The translations under genes and the position numbers were made by a program. DNA of 64,000 nt from Phocaeicola_A sp964444735. Its GTDB lineage: Bacteria > Bacteroidota > Bacteroidia > Bacteroidales > Bacteroidaceae. The notes beneath the pieces are model-generated. The model saw only the letters and a list, made by a program, of their open reading frames with translations, searched no databases and was not told the DNA's origin. Positions 27,850 through 36,775 of the stretch are shown one piece after another. Every line of letters begins with the position of its first letter. Positions within the stretch are counted from its first letter, which is position 1. The stretch covers positions 1 through 64,000 of the forward strand of contig CAYUIJ010000002.1 of the NCBI GenBank assembly GCA_964444735.1. Reading direction: 5' to 3'.

Positions 27850-29283
27850 ATGGCTCGAAAGAAAAAGCAACTGCCTTTACTTGAAAAAGTGACTATAAGC
27901 GATATCGCCGCGGAGGGGAAAGCATTGGCCCGTGTAAATGAGCTGGTGATTTTTGTTCCGTATGTGGTTCCCGGAGATGTCGTAGACTTGCGGATTACGC
28001 GAAAGAGAAGCCGTTATGCGGAGGCTGTGGCCGTTCGTTTTCACGAATATTCCTCGAAGCGCGTGGCTCCCTTTTGCCGGCATTACGGCGTGTGTGGCGG
28101 CTGTAAGTGGCAATGCGTTCCTTATGACGAGCAAATCAGATATAAGCGGCGGCAGGTGTTTGACAGCTTGGCCCGGATAGGGAAAATGGAGCTGCCGGAG
28201 ATCCTGCCGGTCCTGGGTTCTGAGAAGACTGTCTTTTATCGCAATAAGCTGGAATATGCTTTTTCCAGCAGACGCTGGCTGACTGAGGAAGAAATCAAGG
28301 AAGGCGCCGTATATGACCGGATGAATGCCGTGGGATTCCATATTCCGGATGCCTTTGACAAGGTTCTTGATATAGAGAAATGCTGGCTGCAGGATGACGT
28401 TTCCAATCAGATACGCAATGCCATTCGTGATTACGCGTATGCCCGCGATTATTCCTTTTTCAATTTCAGGGCTAAGGAAGGCGAGGACAGAGGCCTGCTG
28501 CGTAATCTGATGATTCGCACTTCCTCGGCAACAGGCGAGCTGATGGTGCTGCTGCAATGTTGCGTGCATAGCGGGGCAGATCTGTCAAAGGTTCATGCGC
28601 TGCTGGAATATGTCGCGGAGACTTTCCCGCAGATAACCTCATTGCTTTACGTTGTCAATAACAAATGCAACGATACGATTAATGATCTGGACGTGCATGT
28701 GTTTAAAGGGAAAGATCATCTGTTTGAGGAAATGGAAGGCCTTCGTTTCAAAATAGGCCCGAAATCCTTTTATCAGACAAACAGCGGGCAGGCATATAAC
28801 TTATACAAGATTGTCCGTGATTTTGCCGGACTTACGGGAACAGAGCTTGTGTATGACCTTTACACGGGAACAGGGACAATTGCCAGTTTCGTATCACGCA
28901 ATGCCGGCAGGGTTATCGGAATAGAATATGTTCCGGAAGCGGTGGAGGATGCGAGGGTTAATTCGGCCGTTAACGGAATTGACAACACATTGTTTTTTGC
29001 AGGCGACATGAAGGATATTCTCACTCAGGATTTTATCAGCCGGCATGGACATCCTGACGTAGTCATTACGGATCCCCCTCGCGCCGGCATGCATCCGGAT
29101 GTCATTGGCTCGGTCTTGTCCGCGGGGGCGAGGCGCGTTGTATATGTAAGCTGCAATCCTGCAACGCAGGCCCGTGATTTGCAGTTGCTTGATTCCGGAT
29201 ATAAGATAAAGGCGGTACAGCCGGTAGACATGTTTCCGCATACCCAGCATGTGGAAAATGTCGTTTTATTGGAAAAGAGATAA
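27850..29283 (+). CDS. rlmD: 23S rRNA (uracil-5-)-methyltransferase RlmD/RumA
   Basis: Methylates U1939 of 23S rRNA (E. coli numbering). The 477-residue protein has an N-terminal TRAM domain (about residues 8-65) and four cysteines for a 4Fe-4S cluster in CRHYGVCGGCKWQC (about 72-85). The SAM-binding domain includes YDLYTGTGTIASF (about 336-348) and DPPRAGMHPDV, and the catalytic Cys lies in VYVSCNPATQARDL (about 433-446). The start was set at 27850 (MARKKKQ) because the longer frame overlaps the likely promoter. An RluA-type RNA-modification gene follows after 6 bases, so the two form an RNA-modification pair. Confidence 0.93.
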   Translation: MARKKKQLPLLEKVTISDIAAEGKALARVNELVIFVPYVVPGDVVDLRITRKRSRYAEAVAVRFHEYSSKRVAPFCRHYGVCGGCKWQCVPYDEQIRYKRRQVFDSLARIGKMELPEILPVLGSEKTVFYRNKLEYAFSSRRWLTEEEIKEGAVYDRMNAVGFHIPDAFDKVLDIEKCWLQDDVSNQIRNAIRDYAYARDYSFFNFRAKEGEDRGLLRNLMIRTSSATGELMVLLQCCVHSGADLSKVHALLEYVAETFPQITSLLYVVNNKCNDTINDLDVHVFKGKDHLFEEMEGLRFKIGPKSFYQTNSGQAYNLYKIVRDFAGLTGTELVYDLYTGTGTIASFVSRNAGRVIGIEYVPEAVEDARVNSAVNGIDNTLFFAGDMKDILTQDFISRHGHPDVVITDPPRAGMHPDVIGSVLSAGARRVVYVSCNPATQARDLQLLDSGYKIKAVQPVDMFPHTQHVENVVLLEKR

Positions 29284-29289
29284 GCTGTT

Positions 29290-30234
29290 ATGAGCGGGAC
29301 AAGAAAGGATGACGCGCCGTGCTCTCCGCTGTCAATGACCGGATATACGGTGTTTCAAGTGCGTCAAAGCACGGAGCTGATGCGGTTTCTGACGGAAAGG
29401 ATGAAAGGTGCCGGCCGTAATAAGGTGAAATCGCTGCTGGCGAAAAAAGCCGTGTATGTAAATCAGGAAATGACTACCCGCTATGATTTTCAGCTGCGGC
29501 CCGGCATGAAGGTACAGATTGGCAATGCACGCGGGCTAAAGGAATTCAGGAGCTCCGTGCTGAAAATCGTATATGAGGACGCCTGCCTGATTGTCATCGA
29601 GAAGCGTGAAGGCCTGTTGTCTGTGGCGACCAGCCGTGAAAAGGAGCGGACGGCCCATTCTGTCCTGAATGAATATGTACGGCGCTCGGGGCGCGGACAT
29701 CGCGTCTTTATTGTGCACCGCCTTGATCGGGACACATCCGGCTTGATGGTTTTTGCAAAGGATGTCATGACGAAGCGGAAACTACAGGACAACTGGAAAG
29801 AGATTGTTACGGATCGCCGCTATGTGGCGGTTGTTTCCGGATATGTCAGACAAGACAGCGGAACCATTGTCTCCTGGATAAAAGACAACAAGATGCACGT
29901 CAGCTATTCCGGCATGTCAGACAATGGGGGTGATAAAGCCGTTACACATTATAAGGTAATCAAAAGGGCCAACGGATATTCTCTGCTGGAATTGGAGCTG
30001 GAAACGGGCCGCAAGAATCAGATTCGTGTTCATATGCACGATATCAGGCATCCGGTGATTGGAGATAAGAAGTATGGAGACGGCGTCAATCCTATCGGCC
30101 GTTTGGGGCTTCACGCTTTTAAATTACACTTCTATCACCCCGTTACTGGCAGGCTGATGAAATTTGAGACTCCCTGTCCTTCAGCATTTAAGGGCCTTTT
30201 GTTGAAGAAAGGCAATAATGCGGGGCAATACTGA
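29290..30234 (+). CDS. RluA-family pseudouridine synthase
   Basis: 314 residues. An N-terminal S4-like RNA-binding part (about 25-85, LTERMKGAGRNKVKSLLAKKAVYVN) is followed by the RluA catalytic domain. The catalytic aspartate lies in HRLDRDTSGLMVFAK at about residues 142-156, and GRKNQIRVHM (about 238-247) is the second conserved motif. Which uridine it modifies (23S rRNA or tRNA) cannot be told. It lies directly downstream of rlmD and is convergent with the HAD phosphatase gene. Confidence 0.9.
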   Translation: MSGTRKDDAPCSPLSMTGYTVFQVRQSTELMRFLTERMKGAGRNKVKSLLAKKAVYVNQEMTTRYDFQLRPGMKVQIGNARGLKEFRSSVLKIVYEDACLIVIEKREGLLSVATSREKERTAHSVLNEYVRRSGRGHRVFIVHRLDRDTSGLMVFAKDVMTKRKLQDNWKEIVTDRRYVAVVSGYVRQDSGTIVSWIKDNKMHVSYSGMSDNGGDKAVTHYKVIKRANGYSLLELELETGRKNQIRVHMHDIRHPVIGDKKYGDGVNPIGRLGLHAFKLHFYHPVTGRLMKFETPCPSAFKGLLLKKGNNAGQY

Positions 30235-30320
30235 TGAATCTTCCGTATCGGAAAAAGAACGGCATTCAAGGATTTTTATGAGATTCACTGAGCTGTTCTT
30301 GCGGACGGATAATTTCCTCT

Positions 30321-31127
30321 TTACAGGATAAATCTTTCAATCACATGAGCTACTCCATCGTCATCGTTCGAGCAAGTGACATAATCGGCATGCCCGCGCA
30401 CTGTCTCTTGCGCGTTCCGCATGGCTACGCCCAACCCTGCATATTTGATCATCGACAGATCATTGAACCCGTCGCCGCATGCAGCCGTCTCTTCCCTGGA
30501 AATGCCGAGCTTCTTTAGCAGGTATGCCAAGGACCGCGCCTTGTCTGTGCCTTTGGGAACCAGCTCCAGAAAGTACGGTTCCGAACGGTATACTTCCACC
30601 CGTCCCTTCAGACGGGCGTGCATTTCTTTTTCAAGGTTCACCAGTTTTGAAGGCTCGCCGGCAATCATGCATTTGCCTGTGGGGAATTGAACGGCTTGCA
30701 GGAAGCTGCTTACCTTTTTTAAAGTCATAACGCTCAGAACGGCTTCCTTTTGTACATATTCGTCTTCGGGATTTTCCGTAATGACAAATTCCTTATGAAA
30801 GGTTATAATGGGAAAGCCGCTGTTCTTCGCGCATTGATACAGACAGGGGAGAATTTCCGGATCCAAGGTCTTTTTGTAAAGCGGCTCCTTGCTATGCCAG
30901 CTGATGATTTCGCCTCCGTTATATGAAAATATGTATCCTCCGTATTTGTCCAACCGTATTTCATCGGCGTACGGAGCAATCCCGTATGCCGGTCTGCCCG
31001 AAGCCAGGACTATTCTTACACCGTTTTCCTGCGCCTGTCTTAGTGCGTCTGTCGTGCGCGGGGTGATTTGCCTATGACTGTTTGTCAGCGTTCCGTCCAA
31101 GTCGAGTGCCAGCAGTCTGTATCTCAT
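30321..31127 (-). CDS. Cof-type HAD-family phosphatase
   Basis: A HAD hydrolase of the Cof/IIB type, 268 residues. Motif I is LDLDGTLTNS (residues 7-16), motif II is LASGRPAYG (about 41-49), and motif IV is ACGDGFNDLSMIKYAGLGVAM (from about residue 217), with the cap domain between. Such enzymes dephosphorylate sugar phosphates, flavins or phosphorylated cofactors; the substrate is unknown. It is convergent with the RluA-family gene and starts 3 bases after the stop of the FHA gene, so it is probably part of the HU/SPOR-FHA operon. Confidence 0.92.
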   Translation of the reverse strand: MRYRLLALDLDGTLTNSHRQITPRTTDALRQAQENGVRIVLASGRPAYGIAPYADEIRLDKYGGYIFSYNGGEIISWHSKEPLYKKTLDPEILPCLYQCAKNSGFPIITFHKEFVITENPEDEYVQKEAVLSVMTLKKVSSFLQAVQFPTGKCMIAGEPSKLVNLEKEMHARLKGRVEVYRSEPYFLELVPKGTDKARSLAYLLKKLGISREETAACGDGFNDLSMIKYAGLGVAMRNAQETVRGHADYVTCSNDDDGVAHVIERFIL

Positions 31128-31130
31128 GCC

Positions 31131-31658
31131 TTATTCTTTGTCGGCTGTTCGTAAAATCACGGTTGTGGCCCCTATTGTTATTACGGCTCCATCCTCTATT
31201 CTGACCCGTTCCTTGTCGCCAAGCAGCTCATTCATTACATACGTGCCGCAGAGACTCCGGCAGTCACGCAGCGTATATGCCAGTGTTCCTTGCCTGTCTC
31301 TCTTTACATTGACAATGCAGTGCCTGCGGTCCATGTTACGATCCGAGCTTTCAATGGGGACTTCAATGTCCGTTCCCTTGCTGCGCCGGCCAATCACATT
31401 GTCTCCCTCCCTTAGGGGGAGCACTTGCTTGTATGCAAATGAATTCTCGATTACTACAATGCTTCCGAATTTGTCTCTGTTCTCCTGCCCGTCGGGCCTT
31501 TCGTCTTTTTGAAGGGTGTCAGGTCCTGATTTCCCGATCCGGATGCCGAATTGTTTCTTGCATTCATCACAGACAAAGACCAGAGACTGCCCTTCCTTAT
31601 ATCTTGTCTCATCAAAAATGACGTAGTGATCACATTTCGGACAGCGGACCCGTTTCAT
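31131..31658 (-). CDS. FHA-domain protein with N-terminal zinc ribbon
   Basis: A 175-residue protein. The zinc ribbon (CPKCDHYVIF and FVCDECKKQFG, about residues 6-38) is followed by an FHA domain (about 80-170), which binds phosphothreonine peptides; key residues appear in VIGRRSKGTDIEVPI and MDRRHCIVNV. The ATG at 31658 was chosen because the longer frame overlaps the upstream gene and the ribbon begins directly after this Met. It sits between the HU/SPOR gene (15 bases upstream) and the HAD gene (3 bases). No kinase gene is nearby, so the phospho-partner is unknown. Confidence 0.85.
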   Translation of the reverse strand: MKRVRCPKCDHYVIFDETRYKEGQSLVFVCDECKKQFGIRIGKSGPDTLQKDERPDGQENRDKFGSIVVIENSFAYKQVLPLREGDNVIGRRSKGTDIEVPIESSDRNMDRRHCIVNVKRDRQGTLAYTLRDCRSLCGTYVMNELLGDKERVRIEDGAVITIGATTVILRTADKE

Positions 31659-31672
31659 ATTGCCGTTTTTGT

Positions 31673-32887
31673 TTACTTGTCTATGGGGCGTGTGGTCAGC
31701 ATCCATGCGTTTTCAAACATTTCGTTTTTCCTCAGCCCGGCCAGTTTGTCGCTTAACGATTCCTTATCACTGCCGCTCATTATGGCAACCCGTATTTTCC
31801 CGTCGCGTTCAATGATTGCCGCGCCGCTGTAGCCTTTGTCCGCCAGTTGCCTTACAAAGGCCTCGGCACCCTGACGGCTCCCCGTGCTGGCCACAATAAT
31901 GTGATATTGCGGCGCGTCATGCCGCCCTGCCGTTCCCTTTTCATCAGCCTGCCGCGATGCAGGGCCCGGCAAAGACGCGCTGCCGGAGCCTTCCCCGTTT
32001 GTTTCCCGCACCGGAGTGACTGCGGGTAGTTCTTTCCCGGTACTTGAGGCGGTGTTTTGCCGTGCGGGTTCCCTCATGCCGTCTTGTGTATCCGCCGGCC
32101 GCGTTTTATCCTCACGGATCTCTGCCGTTTCCTTGCCGCGCGCGCTTTCGGCCCGCCGTGAATGCCCGCCCTGCCGGTCGGGGTCTGCCGGCCGGTTCGC
32201 GCTCAGCAGGACAGTGGCCAGTGACTGGGCTTTTATTTGCTCAAACCGGCCGTTACCCCACAATGCGTAGCTTTCAGGCTCTACATAGGTGTTGTCTACA
32301 GGAACAGACAAGACGAAAAACAGCAATACGGCGGCCACCGCCGCAACGGCATTGCTCAGCCATGTACGGTTGATGCTTATTACCAGTGTAGTGCGTTTTC
32401 CCTTTTTACCGGCATCATGCATGGCGACGGATTTTTTCCCGCCCTTTTCCCTGTCGGAAGCCAGTTGCTTAAGACTCTTCATTTCAAATGCGGAAAAACC
32501 ATACAGTGAAGGCGATCCGATTCCTTCCGCCTCGGGCTGGAACACGATATTCCCCTCAATATTCATGGTAAGAACGCCTAATCCCGGAAATTGTACGGAA
32601 CCTGACGCGCTTAATTCCTCACGCAGCCTGTCCGTGGCGCTTTCTACCATACGCATCGCCGCCGGATAACCGATATCATGCCGCTGCATATAGGATTGCG
32701 CCAGCAACCCGTCGTTGATTTGCAGCAGAGGATTGAATCCGAGTGTCTTGTATGGAGGCAAGAACGCATGGGTTTTCGCATCATGGCGGGCCGGCGCGTA
32801 ATATGTGATGAATCCTCCGAAACCGGGAATTATTACGCATTCATGCTCCTGAAGCAAGTCTTTTATATGAGGTATGAGTTCTTTCAT
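31673..32887 (-). CDS. HU-CCDC81 and SPOR domain membrane protein
   Basis: 404 residues. Two CCDC81-type HU domains occupy about 1-130 (LLQEHECVIIPGFGGFITYY at 10-29 is the family's hallmark start). A single membrane segment follows (about 175-195, AVAAVAAVLLFFVLSV), then a long low-complexity Pro/Arg/Glu-rich linker and a C-terminal SPOR domain (about 320-400), which binds septal peptidoglycan stripped of stem peptides. This build is typical of Bacteroidetes and suggests a division-site or envelope role. The open frame extends to 33286, but the start at 32887 (MKELIPHIKDLL) fits the family; the extra N-terminus is GC-rich spacer. It is probably co-transcribed with the FHA and HAD genes. Confidence 0.9.
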   Translation of the reverse strand: MKELIPHIKDLLQEHECVIIPGFGGFITYYAPARHDAKTHAFLPPYKTLGFNPLLQINDGLLAQSYMQRHDIGYPAAMRMVESATDRLREELSASGSVQFPGLGVLTMNIEGNIVFQPEAEGIGSPSLYGFSAFEMKSLKQLASDREKGGKKSVAMHDAGKKGKRTTLVISINRTWLSNAVAAVAAVLLFFVLSVPVDNTYVEPESYALWGNGRFEQIKAQSLATVLLSANRPADPDRQGGHSRRAESARGKETAEIREDKTRPADTQDGMREPARQNTASSTGKELPAVTPVRETNGEGSGSASLPGPASRQADEKGTAGRHDAPQYHIIVASTGSRQGAEAFVRQLADKGYSGAAIIERDGKIRVAIMSGSDKESLSDKLAGLRKNEMFENAWMLTTRPIDK

Positions 32888-33287
32888 GCCGCTAATATAG
32901 CTGTTTATTTTATACGGGCCTATGTTTATATGGTTAAAATTCTTAAGAAAAAACGAACCGCGTCTGCACCGGAATTCACTATCTTTACAATGTGGATTCG
33001 AAAAGTGTCTTTTTTTGGCGCGGCGAATGCCGCGGACACGGGCGGATTCCTGCCCCGGCGGAATGAAAGGCGGCTTGCAGGCAGGCATGCAGTGCAGGTG
33101 ATTCAGACGGCGGGAGAGGGGAGCTCCCTGAGGCGCGGATACGGCAAGGCCGGACAACGGGCCCCGACATTGGAAAACAACCAAGAAACAAGATATATAT
33201 GGCCGAACGCCGCCCGTGCGGAGGCCGCCGCGCCTACGGACAAGACATTGCGCCCCGTGCCGGAAGATTCCGCAGACTGAGATCACA
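32888..33287. other. Spacer, AT-rich then GC-rich, without gene
   Basis: This stretch separates the HU/SPOR start from the type III restriction remnant. The first ~100 bases are AT-rich (promoter-like). The section from about 32990 to 33285 is strongly GC-rich, and the frames in it resemble no protein. Confidence 0.5.
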
Positions 33288-33627
33288 CGAGGAACATCTA
33301 TATCGAAGGCGATAACCTCGTAGTGACAGACAGTGAAGGCATTGAGAATACAATCCCGACTGGGCTGTAGCCTTCCGCGAAGGATCCGTGAAACACGTCT
33401 ATTTCGTGGCTGAGACCAAAGGCAATGACATCGAAGTGTCGCAGCTTCGCCGTGCCGAGGATGCCAAGATAAAATGCGCCCGCCGCCACTTTGCCGCCAT
33501 CAGCGAGGGCGATGTGGCGTATAGCGTGGTGAAGACCTATCAGGACTTGTATGACGCGGTGATGAAACAGGAACCGCACCTTATGCCATGGCTCCGGCTT
33601 ATGAGGCCCGTGACAGCCGGATTGTGA
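33288..33627 (+). pseudogene. Scar of a type III restriction-modification system (Res C-terminus)
   Basis: From about 33346 the frame encodes DWAVAFREGSVKHVYFVAETKG and then EDAKIKCARRHFAAIS and VAYSVVKTYQDLYDAV. This is the C-terminal nuclease part of type III restriction (Res) subunits, with the core motif FVAETKG (PD-(D/E)xK type). Directly before it, in another frame, lie RNIYIEGDNLVV and a stop, like the start region of a type III Mod methyltransferase (NLYIEGDNLEV). Neither gene is complete: only about 80 residues of Res and about a dozen of Mod remain. No promoter or start codon fits. It is best read as the rest of a deleted mod/res pair. Confidence 0.7.
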
Positions 33628-33769
33628 TCTCGTCACTGACACCTGTCATGAATGCGGCTTTTGCAATTTTCCGCCTGATGTGTTGAGAAATCAAGCACAA
33701 TGCCCATGAAAACGGGATAAAGAACGAGATAGAACCCCGCCACGAGACATAAGCTTCGCTGACACGGCT

Positions 33770-34546
33770 TTATTTTACGTCCATGACTCCATAGCGCACC
33801 TCGTCCTTTCCTTTACGGCAGCGGACCATTACCTTCCCCTCCGGGTCCAGCAATTGAGAATCTCCGGCATAGAAAAGTCCGTACGGGTCATTGCCGGCAC
33901 AGTTCACCGCCACTATATACGACCGGTTTTCCATGGCACGCTCTTTCAACAGGCGGTTCCAGTCTTCCCTACGGGAAGCAGGCCAGTTAGCTATATAGAT
34001 GGCGGCGTCATACCGTCCGTTGTTACGGCTCCACTCCGGAAAACGCAAGTCATAGCAAATATAGGCAGCCAGCCTTACTCCTTTATACTCAAATATCAGC
34101 GCCTTCGTTCCCGGAGAGAAAAACCCCTTTTTAAAACAATTATGCTTGTCATAATATTGCACGGTACTATCCGGAAAGGCGGCTATCAAACGGTTGTAGA
34201 ACTTGCCCTCACGGGCATATACGGTAGATCCTATTACCACAGCCCGCTTCCTGACAGCCCAGTTCCGCAGAGCGGCCTCGACCTCTTCAAAACGGCAGGC
34301 TACGGAGAGTCCGTTCTTTTTCTCCGCTTTCCTCATCTCACATCCGGAAACAAACAGCTCCGGAAAGACAATCAGGTCACATGCCTCGCACGCTTCCACT
34401 CTCTTATCGAAAGCGGCCAGATTGGCATCCACATCTCCCCATGCCAGGCGGGACTGCACGAGCGCCACTTTCAACGTTTGCGCATCCGATGCCAAAGCAT
34501 AAGAGACAACAAGGAAAAGACAGAATATTCTCATTGTTCGTTTCAT
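33770..34546 (-). CDS. Exported nitrilase-superfamily (omega-amidase-like) hydrolase
   Basis: A carbon-nitrogen hydrolase of 258 residues with the Glu-Lys-Cys triad: FPELF (about residues 60-64), KHNCFKKG with the catalytic Lys (about 134-141) and ICYDLRFPEWS with the catalytic Cys (about 163-173). It is most like omega-amidases (Nit2/YafV), which deaminate alpha-keto acid amides. Unlike them it begins with a hydrophobic leader (MKRTMRIFCLFLVVSYALAS), probably cleaved near DAQ, so it may act in the periplasm. A second ATG four codons later would keep the leader. No partner aminotransferase gene is near. It stands alone between spacers. Confidence 0.85.
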   Translation of the reverse strand: MKRTMRIFCLFLVVSYALASDAQTLKVALVQSRLAWGDVDANLAAFDKRVEACEACDLIVFPELFVSGCEMRKAEKKNGLSVACRFEEVEAALRNWAVRKRAVVIGSTVYAREGKFYNRLIAAFPDSTVQYYDKHNCFKKGFFSPGTKALIFEYKGVRLAAYICYDLRFPEWSRNNGRYDAAIYIANWPASRREDWNRLLKERAMENRSYIVAVNCAGNDPYGLFYAGDSQLLDPEGKVMVRCRKGKDEVRYGVMDVK

Positions 34547-34894
34547 TTGTCACGGCTGTTAAAATTCCAGCCGCAAAGATAAAGGATTTCAATTTTACAT
34601 ACGTATCTTTCTGCAGGCAATTCAGGTAGCGGGAAATATTAATTTTTTAGAATATTCGGCAAACATGGCGGCCTTCAAAGAAACGGCAGAATGAGCTCCA
34701 TAGATCCCTCATATTCAAGCCATCCGTGCCTGTGCCGATGCGCAACGGGATGTCCTGACACTTCCCGGACCCGTAATGCCGGTATCTGAACAAGACGGAG
34801 TCTTCCAATTCCGTTTCCGGTAACGAACGGGGTATCGTATATAAGGGCCAATAATGCGGAGTTGAAATTTATTTTTAAAATAATTTGCCATTAA
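34547..34894. other. Spacer upstream of the ATP synthase operon
   Basis: No gene is seen. The middle part (about 34660-34850) is GC-rich and then turns AT-rich before the promoter of atpD. Frames in it resemble no protein. Confidence 0.5.
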
Positions 34895-34926
34895 TTTTGA
34901 TTAGTCTGTTTTTTTATATATGTTTG
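34895..34926 (+). promoter_or_regulatory. Promoter of the ATP synthase operon
   Basis: TTTTG (34895-34899) and TATGTTTG (34919-34926) are separated by 19 bases, a close match to the Bacteroides -33 and -7 consensus. The -7 box lies about 43 bases before the atpD start, so this is the best promoter call in the window. Confidence 0.65.
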
Positions 34927-34969
34927 ATGGCGATAATGAAAACTGAATATTAATAATAAAAGATTGCTT

Positions 34970-36505
34970 ATGTCACAATTTGTAGGACATATTTCGCAAG
35001 TCATTGGTCCTGTTGTAGATGTCTTTTTTGAAGGGACGGATAAGGACAACAGGGGAGAACGTCTGCCACGTATCCATGACGCATTGGAAATAAAGCGTAC
35101 AGACGGGCGTGTTTTGGTTGTTGAGGTTCAGCAGCACATTGGCGAGGATACTGTACGTACTGTGGCGATGGACCGTACTGATGGCTTGAAAAGGGGTATG
35201 GAGGCCGTTCCGGCAGGAAGGCCTATTGCAATGCCTGTTGGCGAACAAGTTAAAGGACGTATGATGAACGTTACGGGTGATCCCATTGACGGCATGAAGG
35301 ATTTGGACCGCACGGGCGCATATCCGATTCATCGTGATCCTCCTAAATTTGAAGAATTGTCAACAAGCAGAGAAGTTCTTTACACGGGTATCAAGGTCAT
35401 TGATTTGCTTGAGCCTTATGCGAAAGGAGGAAAGATCGGGCTTTTTGGCGGTGCGGGTGTCGGGAAGACCGTGCTGATTATGGAATTAATCAATAATATT
35501 GCCAAAAAGCATAACGGCTTTTCCGTATTCGCGGGAGTAGGAGAGCGGACTCGTGAAGGCAACGATTTGCTTCGTGAAATGATTGAATCGGGAGTTATCC
35601 GTTATGGAAAAGAGTTTGAGGAGGGCATGGAACGAGGCGAGTGGGATTTGTCAAAAGTAGATTATGATGAAGTAAGCAAGTCACAGGCTACTTTGGTTTA
35701 CGGTCAGATGAACGAGCCTCCCGGAGCGCGCTCTTCTGTCGCATTGTCCGGACTGACCGTTGCGGAATCTTTCCGTGACCAAGGCGGCAAGGACGGAAAA
35801 GCGAGCGATATACTGTTGTTTATTGATAATATATTCCGTTTTACCCAAGCGGGTTCCGAGGTTTCGGCATTGTTGGGGCGTATGCCGTCAGCCGTTGGCT
35901 ATCAGCCTACTTTGGCGACGGAAATGGGACAGATGCAGGAGCGTATTACTTCTACGAAAAACGGTTCCATTACGTCAGTACAAGCCGTATACGTGCCGGC
36001 CGATGACTTGACCGACCCGGCTCCGGCAACTACATTCACCCACTTGGATGCCACTACGGTATTGAGTCGTAAAATTACGGAATTAGGCATTTATCCGGCC
36101 GTTGATCCTTTGGATTCCACCTCGCGTATCCTTGACCCGTTGGTAGTCGGCAATGCCCATTATGAAACCGCCCAGCGTGTAAAGCAAATACTTCAGCGCA
36201 ATAAAGAGCTGCAAGATATCATATCAATTCTCGGTATGGATGAATTGTCTGAAGAGGACCGTATAACCGTTAACCGTGCCCGGCGCGTGCAACGTTTCCT
36301 GTCGCAGCCGTTTACTGTCGCAGAGAAGTTTACCGGTGTGCATGGGGTGATGGTTTCTATTGAAGATACCATAAAAGGCTTCCGAATGATTTTGGATGGG
36401 GAGGTAGACCATTTGCCTGAACAAGCGTTCCTGAATGTCGGTACTATTGAAGATGCTATCGAGAAAGGTAATAAGCTGCTGGCCGCAGCCGGACATGCGG
36501 AATAA
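34970..36505 (+). CDS. atpD: ATP synthase F1 subunit beta
   Basis: The catalytic subunit of F1, 511 residues. The P-loop GGAGVGKTVL lies near residues 163-172 and GERTREGNDL follows near 201-210. The length is normal for Bacteroidales, slightly longer than E. coli. The ATG at 34970 (MSQFVGHISQVIGPVVDV) is preferred to the one two codons earlier, because MSQ is the usual start in relatives. In this phylum the operon begins with atpD and atpC rather than ending with them. The product works in the cytoplasmic F1 head. Confidence 0.98.
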   Translation: MSQFVGHISQVIGPVVDVFFEGTDKDNRGERLPRIHDALEIKRTDGRVLVVEVQQHIGEDTVRTVAMDRTDGLKRGMEAVPAGRPIAMPVGEQVKGRMMNVTGDPIDGMKDLDRTGAYPIHRDPPKFEELSTSREVLYTGIKVIDLLEPYAKGGKIGLFGGAGVGKTVLIMELINNIAKKHNGFSVFAGVGERTREGNDLLREMIESGVIRYGKEFEEGMERGEWDLSKVDYDEVSKSQATLVYGQMNEPPGARSSVALSGLTVAESFRDQGGKDGKASDILLFIDNIFRFTQAGSEVSALLGRMPSAVGYQPTLATEMGQMQERITSTKNGSITSVQAVYVPADDLTDPAPATTFTHLDATTVLSRKITELGIYPAVDPLDSTSRILDPLVVGNAHYETAQRVKQILQRNKELQDIISILGMDELSEEDRITVNRARRVQRFLSQPFTVAEKFTGVHGVMVSIEDTIKGFRMILDGEVDHLPEQAFLNVGTIEDAIEKGNKLLAAAGHAE

Positions 36506-36510
36506 TATAT

Positions 36511-36762
36511 ATGGAAACGAACAACTTGAATTTAGTAATTGTTTCGCCGGAAAAGACATTGTTTAAAGGTGAAGTGCTGGATGTCACCTTTCCGGGTACA
36601 ATGGGTGAGTTTATGGTATTGCCGAAGCACGCGCCGTTGTTTTCTTCCTTGGAGAGGGGCGTGATAAAATATACCGTAAAGGAAGGCGGGCGGCTGCTTG
36701 AAATAACGGGCGGTTTCGTGGAAGTCAGAAAGAACGAAGTCTCGGTGTGTGTTGAACAATAA
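36511..36762 (+). CDS. atpC: ATP synthase F1 subunit epsilon, short form
   Basis: 83 residues, only the N-terminal beta-sandwich domain of epsilon (FPGTMGEFMVLPKHAPLFSSL, GGFVEVRKNEVSV). The C-terminal two-helix domain that inhibits ATP hydrolysis in E. coli is missing, as in other Bacteroidales. It follows atpD after 5 bases and precedes the small membrane protein by 13 bases. Confidence 0.93.
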   Translation: METNNLNLVIVSPEKTLFKGEVLDVTFPGTMGEFMVLPKHAPLFSSLERGVIKYTVKEGGRLLEITGGFVEVRKNEVSVCVEQ

Positions 36763-36775
36763 GAATTAAAGGATT

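Noticed and set aside
32888..33286. N-terminal extension of the HU/SPOR gene
   Set aside because: The first 133 codons of the open frame are GC-rich and unlike any domain; the family starts at MKELIPHIKDLL, so the gene was started at 32887.
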